Shown: one piece after another, positions 58,193 through 64,000 of the stretch
Layout: each line of letters begins with the position of its first letter
Numbering within the stretch: position 1 is the stretch's first letter
NCBI GenBank assembly: GCA_016191555.1
Contig: JACPVX010000017.1
Coordinates: forward strand, 55,706 to 119,705
Reading direction: 5' to 3'
Length of the DNA stretch: 64,000 bases
From: Bacteroidota bacterium
GTDB lineage: Bacteria; Bacteroidota; Bacteroidia; Cytophagales; Cyclobacteriaceae
Notes under the pieces: model-generated
Seen by the model: the letters and a program-made list of their open reading frames with translations, nothing else
Told to the model about the DNA's origin: nothing
Database searches by the model: none
Position numbers and translations under genes: made by a program

Positions 58193-58594
58193 GTGAGGAA
58201 AATAGGCTCCATATTCATTTTGTCGGTTTATCTGCTGCTTTCAGTAGGCATAGCTAAATCCACACATTTCTGCATGGGCCGCGAGCACCATTCTTCCCTC
58301 TTTTCATTTGAATCAAAAAAATGTGCCTGCTCTATTTATCAAAGCGCCAAGATTAAAACTTGCTGCGAAGATGAAACGGAGCTGGTGAAGATTGAGAATG
58401 ATCAGGTTCATTCTTCGGCCGGTGACATGCCTAAAGCAGATTTTATTTATTTGCCGGTAGTTTCAATGGAATTGAAGAAACTGGATGCTTCAGAAATTTC
58501 TACTATTCAGGTTGTTTCTTACGATCTGCCTCCTCCCAAAGTGCCTATTTACCAACTCGGTTGCAGTTGGAAAGTGGATGATTTGATGGCGTAA
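58193..58594 (+). CDS. HYC_CC_PP family protein
   Basis: KSTHFCMGREHHSSLFSFESKKCACSIYQSAKIKTCCEDETELVKIENDQ. Confidence 0.75.
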   Translation: MRKIGSIFILSVYLLLSVGIAKSTHFCMGREHHSSLFSFESKKCACSIYQSAKIKTCCEDETELVKIENDQVHSSAGDMPKADFIYLPVVSMELKKLDASEISTIQVVSYDLPPPKVPIYQLGCSWKVDDLMA

Positions 58595-58660
58595 TTTTCT
58601 CCTGGGTTTTTTCAATAAAACCTATCGAAACTTATTGTCTCACATCAAATTTAGAAACAC

Positions 58661-59011
58661 ATGAAATTCAAAATGATTTTAATCGGCTGCATCGCCTTAT
58701 TTTCTATCAGCGCGTTGGCGCAATCAAAAGTAGTTACTGCTACCATCAAGGTGTATGGCAATTGCATCATGTGCAAAAAGCGCATCGAAACCGCCTTGGA
58801 TTACAAAGGAATTAAAAAAGCAGAATGGAGTACTAAAACCAAAGAGTTGGTGGTAGTTTACAATTCGGATAAGATCACCGAAAAGAAAATTCATGAATTG
58901 GTGGCTTCGGCCGGCCATGATACCGATCAGGTGAAAGCCAAGGAAGAAACCTATGCATCACTTCCATTTTGTTGCCTATACCGCGATCACGATCACGCAG
59001 GTAATCATTGA
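58661..59011 (+). CDS. Exported heavy-metal-associated (HMA) domain protein
   Basis: Signal peptide; VYGNCIMCKKRIETALDYKGIKKAEWSTKTKELVVVYN. Confidence 0.85.
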   Translation: MKFKMILIGCIALFSISALAQSKVVTATIKVYGNCIMCKKRIETALDYKGIKKAEWSTKTKELVVVYNSDKITEKKIHELVASAGHDTDQVKAKEETYASLPFCCLYRDHDHAGNH

Positions 59012-61278
59012 TCAGTGTTATGAAATCAAAAATAATCGGAGCCATCTTAATGGCGTTCACCATTTCGTTTTCATCCTATTCCCAACGGTTGATGGGGGTG
59101 GTGGTGGAAAAAGACAATCAGGGAAAAGATCAGCCGGTGGCCGGTGCCAATGTGTATTGGCTTGGTACTACGAAAGGAGTTTCGACCAAAGAGAATGGCG
59201 TCTTCCTGATTGACCGTACATCCGAATCCAAAAAGTTGGTCATTAGCTTCGTGGGGTATCGTTCGGATACCATTGAAGTAAGCGACCAGCAGAATAATGT
59301 TAAGGTAGAATTGCAAACCGATCAGTACTTGCAAGAAGTGGTGGTAGAAGGTTGGAAACCCTCAAGCAACGTCAATCTTGCTTCGGGTATCAACGTGATT
59401 GAAATGAATGAGAAGGAGCTATTCAAAGCGGCTTGTTGCAATCTCTCGGAGAGCTTCGAAACCAATCCATCAGTCGATGTTGCTTTTACCGATGCCATTA
59501 CTGGCACGCGTCAAATTCAAATGCTGGGATTATCCGGACCTAATACCATGATCTCATTAGAGAACATGCCGGGCGTGCGAGGTTTGGCATCGAGTCAGGG
59601 TATACAGTTCATACCGGGCACGTGGATCAACTCCATTCAGGTAACGAAAGGAGTGGGCTCTGTGGTGAATGGATATGAAAGCATTGCCGGGCAAATCAAT
59701 GTAGAGTTGAAGAAGCCGCAGGAGAGTGACAAACTCTATGTGAATGGGTATATCAACCAATCCGCTCGCATGGAGACGAATGTGATCGTTACATCGCAAG
59801 TCACTAAAAAATGGGCAACCACATTTCTAGTTCATGGAAGTGCCCGGCCGCTGGAGATGGATCAGAATAATGATTCGTTTCTCGATTTCCCGAAAGGCAA
59901 TCAGGTGAATCTAATCAATCGCTGGGTGTATAATTCCGGCAACGGTTGGTTGGGACAATTTAGTTTGAAGTACCTCACTGATTTGAAGCAAGGAGGGCAA
60001 ACTAATTTTGATCCGAAGAAAGATAAGTTCACAACCAATCGCTACGGATTTGAAATCAATACCGATCGCTACGAATTCACCGGAAAACTCGGCTATCAAT
60101 TTCCTGGTAAGCCCTACAAAAGTTTCGGATTACAGGTAAATGCACTTACGCATCAGCACCGCAGCTATTTTGGATTAACACAACACAATGCCGATGAAAA
60201 CTATGGCTATGCAAATTTCATTTATCAATCCATCATTGGCGATACATTTCACAAATTTAAAATGGGCGTGAGTTTGTTGTATGATGAATACAAAGAAACA
60301 CTCGGTCGGGTTGATTTTATAGGCACGCCTTTTCAATTCAATCGAACAGAGGTGGTGCCGAGCGTATTTTATGAATACTCCTATGATGATTTGAAAAAGT
60401 TTTCGCTCATTGCCGGCATTCGGGTAGACCAACACAATTTGTTTGGCAGCATCGTTACACCACGCCTTCATTTAAAATATAATTTGACGGAGACTACCAC
60501 GCTGCGAGCTTCTGCAGGATCGGGTACACGCGTAGCGAATATCATTACTGAAAATTCAGGCTTCCTGGCTTCCAGTCGCAGTTTGGTTTTGTTGAATAGT
60601 CAGACAGATAAGGCGTATGGCTTTAAGCCGGATCAGGCATGGGTGTATGGATTTAATTTCAATCAGGAATTTACACTGGACTATCGCCCCGGAAATTTTA
60701 GCCTTGATTATTTCTTTACTGATTTTCAAAATCAGGCCGTGGTCGACTGGGATATTGATCCCGGCAAAATCAAGTTTTACTCACTTAGCGGTAAATCGTT
60801 TTCGCACAGTTTACAAGCACAAGTGGATTACCAAGTGGCGCGAAGATTTGATGTGCGTCTGGCGTATCGCTGGCTGAATGTGGAGACCGATTATTTGAAT
60901 GGAAGAATGCAACGCCCTTTGGTGCCGCGCGATCGTGCATTTATCAATCTGGCTTATAAAACAAAAAATGGTTGGGCGTTTGATTATACCGTAACGCGTA
61001 TTGGCGAACAGCGAATACCAAATACTACTTCTAATCCACCCGGCTATCAGCTTCCTGCTTATTCTTCACCTTACGTGATGATGAACACCCAAGCGACCAA
61101 AGACTTTGGTGATCGGTGGAGCGTTTATCTGGGTATTGAGAATTTGACTGACTTCAGTTTGGCCAATCCCATTGTTTCGGCCAGCGAACCATTTAACCAA
61201 TACTTTGATAGCTCGATGGTGTGGGGGCCTGTGTTTGGACGAATGTGGTATGCCGGTTTTCGCTACCGCGTGAAATAG
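59008..61278 (+). CDS. TonB-dependent receptor with carboxypeptidase-regulatory-like N-terminus
   Basis: VAGANVYWLGTTKGVSTKENGVFLI; plug domain LSGPNTMISLENMPGVRGLASSQGIQFIPGTWINSIQVTKGVGSVVNGYESIAGQINVEL. Confidence 0.93.
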   Translation: MISVMKSKIIGAILMAFTISFSSYSQRLMGVVVEKDNQGKDQPVAGANVYWLGTTKGVSTKENGVFLIDRTSESKKLVISFVGYRSDTIEVSDQQNNVKVELQTDQYLQEVVVEGWKPSSNVNLASGINVIEMNEKELFKAACCNLSESFETNPSVDVAFTDAITGTRQIQMLGLSGPNTMISLENMPGVRGLASSQGIQFIPGTWINSIQVTKGVGSVVNGYESIAGQINVELKKPQESDKLYVNGYINQSARMETNVIVTSQVTKKWATTFLVHGSARPLEMDQNNDSFLDFPKGNQVNLINRWVYNSGNGWLGQFSLKYLTDLKQGGQTNFDPKKDKFTTNRYGFEINTDRYEFTGKLGYQFPGKPYKSFGLQVNALTHQHRSYFGLTQHNADENYGYANFIYQSIIGDTFHKFKMGVSLLYDEYKETLGRVDFIGTPFQFNRTEVVPSVFYEYSYDDLKKFSLIAGIRVDQHNLFGSIVTPRLHLKYNLTETTTLRASAGSGTRVANIITENSGFLASSRSLVLLNSQTDKAYGFKPDQAWVYGFNFNQEFTLDYRPGNFSLDYFFTDFQNQAVVDWDIDPGKIKFYSLSGKSFSHSLQAQVDYQVARRFDVRLAYRWLNVETDYLNGRMQRPLVPRDRAFINLAYKTKNGWAFDYTVTRIGEQRIPNTTSNPPGYQLPAYSSPYVMMNTQATKDFGDRWSVYLGIENLTDFSLANPIVSASEPFNQYFDSSMVWGPVFGRMWYAGFRYRVK

Positions 61279-62322
61279 TTAGTCTTGTAAGATATTGCTG
61301 AGGAACGATGACTTGAGCAGCAACCAGAACAAGAAGAGAACCAAGGCCCATTTCAAATAGATAAAGTAGAAATCAGAGGTGTCTTTAAAACGACTTTCTT
61401 TGATTTCTGCTTTTTCATATTGATCGATCCGCTTGAATACGTTCACTAGTGCTTCGTTATCGGTTACGCGGAAGAATTCACCCTTACCGATTTCAGCGAT
61501 TTTGCGCATGGTTGTTTCATCTACAGAGTTTTCTACCATCTGTGGGCGACCGAAAAAATCTTTTCCAAAAGGCACCATTCCTTCTTTCCCCACTACAATG
61601 GTGTAGATTTTGATATTATAAGCATCCGCCAATTCAGCAGCGGTGATGGGGTCGATATTCCCGGCCGTGTTATCACCATCGCTTATTAAAATGCAAACTT
61701 TGGATTTTGATTCAGACTCGCGCATGCGGTTAGTGACCACGGCCATGGCGCTGCCAATAGCTGTGCCCCGAGATTCAATCATCTCAAAGGAAATATCATT
61801 GAGATACGATTGTAATAAATCGTAATCGGTAGTCAATGGCGCTAACGAGAATGCATCACCGGAAAATACGACAAGCCCAATGCGATCTTGTTTCCTGCCT
61901 TTGATGAAATCGCGTGCCACATCTTTGGCGGCTTCCAACCGATTGGGTTTAAAGTCTTCTATTTGCATGGATTGTGAAATATCCAATGCAATCATGATAT
62001 CGATACCTTCCGTCCACTGTTCTACTTTTTCATTTGTTTTTTGCGGACGGGCTAAAGCCACCAACATCAGCGCCAGCACAAGTGCCAGAACGAATTCGGG
62101 TAACAGCCGAACTAAATTGGTAGGCGAACTCTTTAAATCACTTTTAGTCAATGCCACCGGTAACTTCTGATTGAAGTAGTAGCGCGTTAACCAGCGGACG
62201 ATGAAAAGAACCGGAATGGCATACAAACCATACAGCACCATCTGATTCTCCCAGGTAAAACCTTTTAGAACTGTAGGTGTAAACCATTCAGTCGAGTACC
62301 ACGGATCGATCAGGCTATCCAT
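61279..62322 (-). CDS. VWA domain protein (BatA-like)
   Basis: IDIMIALDISQSMQIEDFKPNRLEAAKDVARDFIKGRKQDRIGLVVFSGDAF (MIDAS DISQS). Confidence 0.9.
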   Translation of the reverse strand: MDSLIDPWYSTEWFTPTVLKGFTWENQMVLYGLYAIPVLFIVRWLTRYYFNQKLPVALTKSDLKSSPTNLVRLLPEFVLALVLALMLVALARPQKTNEKVEQWTEGIDIMIALDISQSMQIEDFKPNRLEAAKDVARDFIKGRKQDRIGLVVFSGDAFSLAPLTTDYDLLQSYLNDISFEMIESRGTAIGSAMAVVTNRMRESESKSKVCILISDGDNTAGNIDPITAAELADAYNIKIYTIVVGKEGMVPFGKDFFGRPQMVENSVDETTMRKIAEIGKGEFFRVTDNEALVNVFKRIDQYEKAEIKESRFKDTSDFYFIYLKWALVLFLFWLLLKSSFLSNILQD

Positions 62323-63214
62323 TTTTTATTTCCTCTAGTTTCTTAAAATACTGATCTTCAGAATAGCTTTTCAAATGGGCAAACAGACCTTTCCCTTGGG
62401 ATTGCTGCGCATAAATCATCCGGTCAATCGCCCAAAGCGATTCAATCAAACGCTGATCGGATTCGTATTGGCTGATCTCTTTGGTAGTGAATTTGGTATA
62501 AGGTCTTCCGATCAAATCTTCCACATATTTTTTCCAAATGAAAAGTGCGGTTTCTGTTGATTTTGCAGCGCCATCCGTTTCACTTCGTTCCACCCATTGA
62601 TTGAAAGTCTCTAAGAAGGCAAGGTGTTTCTTTTCCAATCGCTTTCGCTGATAGTACTGCCGTATTCTCCGACCAAATACCAGCCATGCAATGACCAGTA
62701 AAATGATCATGACACCACCGATGATCGAAAGCAACGGATAATTCAACAACCAGGAAACATTCCAGTAATTCGTGTTAGTCTTCAATGGAATTTTTGCCAA
62801 CTGCGTGGAGTCGGGAAGATTTTCAACCACCTTATCGAAAATAACGGTGTCAGTAATCGCTGTTACGCGCGTGCAGTCTTGCTCTTCGACTACAAAAACC
62901 GGAAGGCTTAATAGTTGAAGACTGTCTATTTCGAATGTGGTGAGCGTATAGATGACGCTGTCATAGCTGATGCCTTCTTTGGTGACGGTAGGGACGTAGC
63001 TCTTTTTTTGAAATTCGAACGGTGCGAAGGAATAGCTCGAATCCGGAAACAACACTGTTTTCTTTTGCGGGTAGCGAGCGCTGAGGTAGTAGGAGATCGA
63101 CTTCCCGATTTGAATGCTGTCGGCAGAAAAATGTCCACGCACCTTTTCTTCCTGTGCGGAAGAAAAGAAAGACACCAACAGGCACAAACTTAAAACGAGT
63201 ATTCTGTCAAACAC
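62315..63214 (-). CDS. BatD-like/unknown exported membrane protein
   Basis: Signal peptide, single TM, position between DUF58 and BatA-like genes. Confidence 0.65.
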   Translation of the reverse strand: MFDRILVLSLCLLVSFFSSAQEEKVRGHFSADSIQIGKSISYYLSARYPQKKTVLFPDSSYSFAPFEFQKKSYVPTVTKEGISYDSVIYTLTTFEIDSLQLLSLPVFVVEEQDCTRVTAITDTVIFDKVVENLPDSTQLAKIPLKTNTNYWNVSWLLNYPLLSIIGGVMIILLVIAWLVFGRRIRQYYQRKRLEKKHLAFLETFNQWVERSETDGAAKSTETALFIWKKYVEDLIGRPYTKFTTKEISQYESDQRLIESLWAIDRMIYAQQSQGKGLFAHLKSYSEDQYFKKLEEIKNG

Positions 63215-64000
63215 TTTTAAACGATTTATTCCTCATCTTAAATAACTTCAACAGCTTGGGAACATAGTCCTCATTGGTGTCAATCGAAATGAAATTGATT
63301 TGATGCTTACGACTAAAGTTGGCCAACTCCGTTTGGCGTAAGCCGTGGTGCGTGGCGATGGCTTCGCGAAAACCTCCAAAAGATGTATTCACCCACATGG
63401 TTTTCTGACTCTCTTTATCCAACACGGGGATAATCCCCAACTTCGGCAATTGTGTTTCGCGCTTGTCGCTGATTTTAATAATAACCAGATCATGCCTGCG
63501 CGCCAGCGACTTCAAATTATGATAATAGCCTTCGTCAATAAAATCAGAGATCATCACAATCACACTTCTTCGTTTGATCGAATTGAGTGCAAAGGAAATC
63601 GCCTTGCTCAAATTAGTCTTTAATGATTTTGGTTGCAGCTTGACGATGTTGTAAATAATGTCATATGCCTGCTGCATTCCTTTTTTGGGCTTGATGAATT
63701 TCTCCCGTTCATCTGAAAAGCAAATCAACCCGATTTGGCTGGATTCTTTCGCACCCGACAATGCCAATACTCCACACACTTCTTTGCCAATATCTACTTT
63801 GGTTTTGCCGGGGCTTCCAATTTCTTCGGAAGCACTTACATCCAGAATAAAGAAAATGGTTTGCTCTTTTTCTTCTTTGAAGGTTTTTACGAAGGTGCCA
63901 TGCCCTTTGGCCGACACATTCCAGTCGATGGTGCGGATATCATCGCCATACTGATAGGGGCGAACATCATCAAACTCGAGTCCGGTGCCCTTAAAGATCG
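63207..64000 (-). CDS. DUF58 domain protein (5' end beyond window)
   Basis: Frame open to window end: IFKGTGLEFDDVRPYQYGDDIRTIDWNVSAKGHGTFVKTFKEEKEQTIFFILDVSASEEIG. Confidence 0.9.
   Translation of the reverse strand, partial: IFKGTGLEFDDVRPYQYGDDIRTIDWNVSAKGHGTFVKTFKEEKEQTIFFILDVSASEEIGSPGKTKVDIGKEVCGVLALSGAKESSQIGLICFSDEREKFIKPKKGMQQAYDIIYNIVKLQPKSLKTNLSKAISFALNSIKRRSVIVMISDFIDEGYYHNLKSLARRHDLVIIKISDKRETQLPKLGIIPVLDKESQKTMWVNTSFGGFREAIATHHGLRQTELANFSRKHQINFISIDTNEDYVPKLLKLFKMRNKSFKSV

Noticed and set aside
1-64000. Insertion sequences, prophage or integrase genes
   Set aside because: No transposase, integrase or phage structural proteins recognised in any listed ORF

Overview
This 64-kb window looks chromosomal and Bacteroidota-like, probably Cytophagales. 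The reasons are TAnnTTTG-type promoters, DUF2851/DUF3822/DUF3078/HYC_CC_PP family proteins and Bat/VWA genes. Most of it is ordinary housekeeping and envelope content: SSS transporter, OsmC, MetZ-like enzyme, TolC, rpsA, tRNA-Cys, FtsK, LolA-like, PyrF, PyrE, CoaD, M16 peptidase, LysM lytic transglycosylase, HerA-like ATPase, GH3, TonB receptor and the VWA/DUF58 cluster. The accessory region at about 13.8-29.1 kb is the most interesting part. It holds a FAD oxidase, a Bor-like lipoprotein, two c-type-cytochrome-like lipoproteins, a DyP-type peroxidase, a Cys-rich protein and a four-gene operon ending in a NarL/LuxR-type two-component system. Six near-identical inverted repeats, (CA)T(A/G)GGA-N5-TCC(T/C)A(TG), were found by eye only between 19.0 and 28.3 kb. 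They lie near these genes, and one sits about 40 bp upstream of the response regulator start. I propose them as operators of a local regulon; this is inference. The same region has a 33-bp leader repeated before three genes, a degenerate 21-bp (heptad) minisatellite open on both strands, and a 15-copy 7-bp minisatellite. Elsewhere, rpsA is split by a -1 frameshift (probably a consensus error) and a LysE-like gene appears to lack its middle. No searches were run; all family names come from reading the translations.
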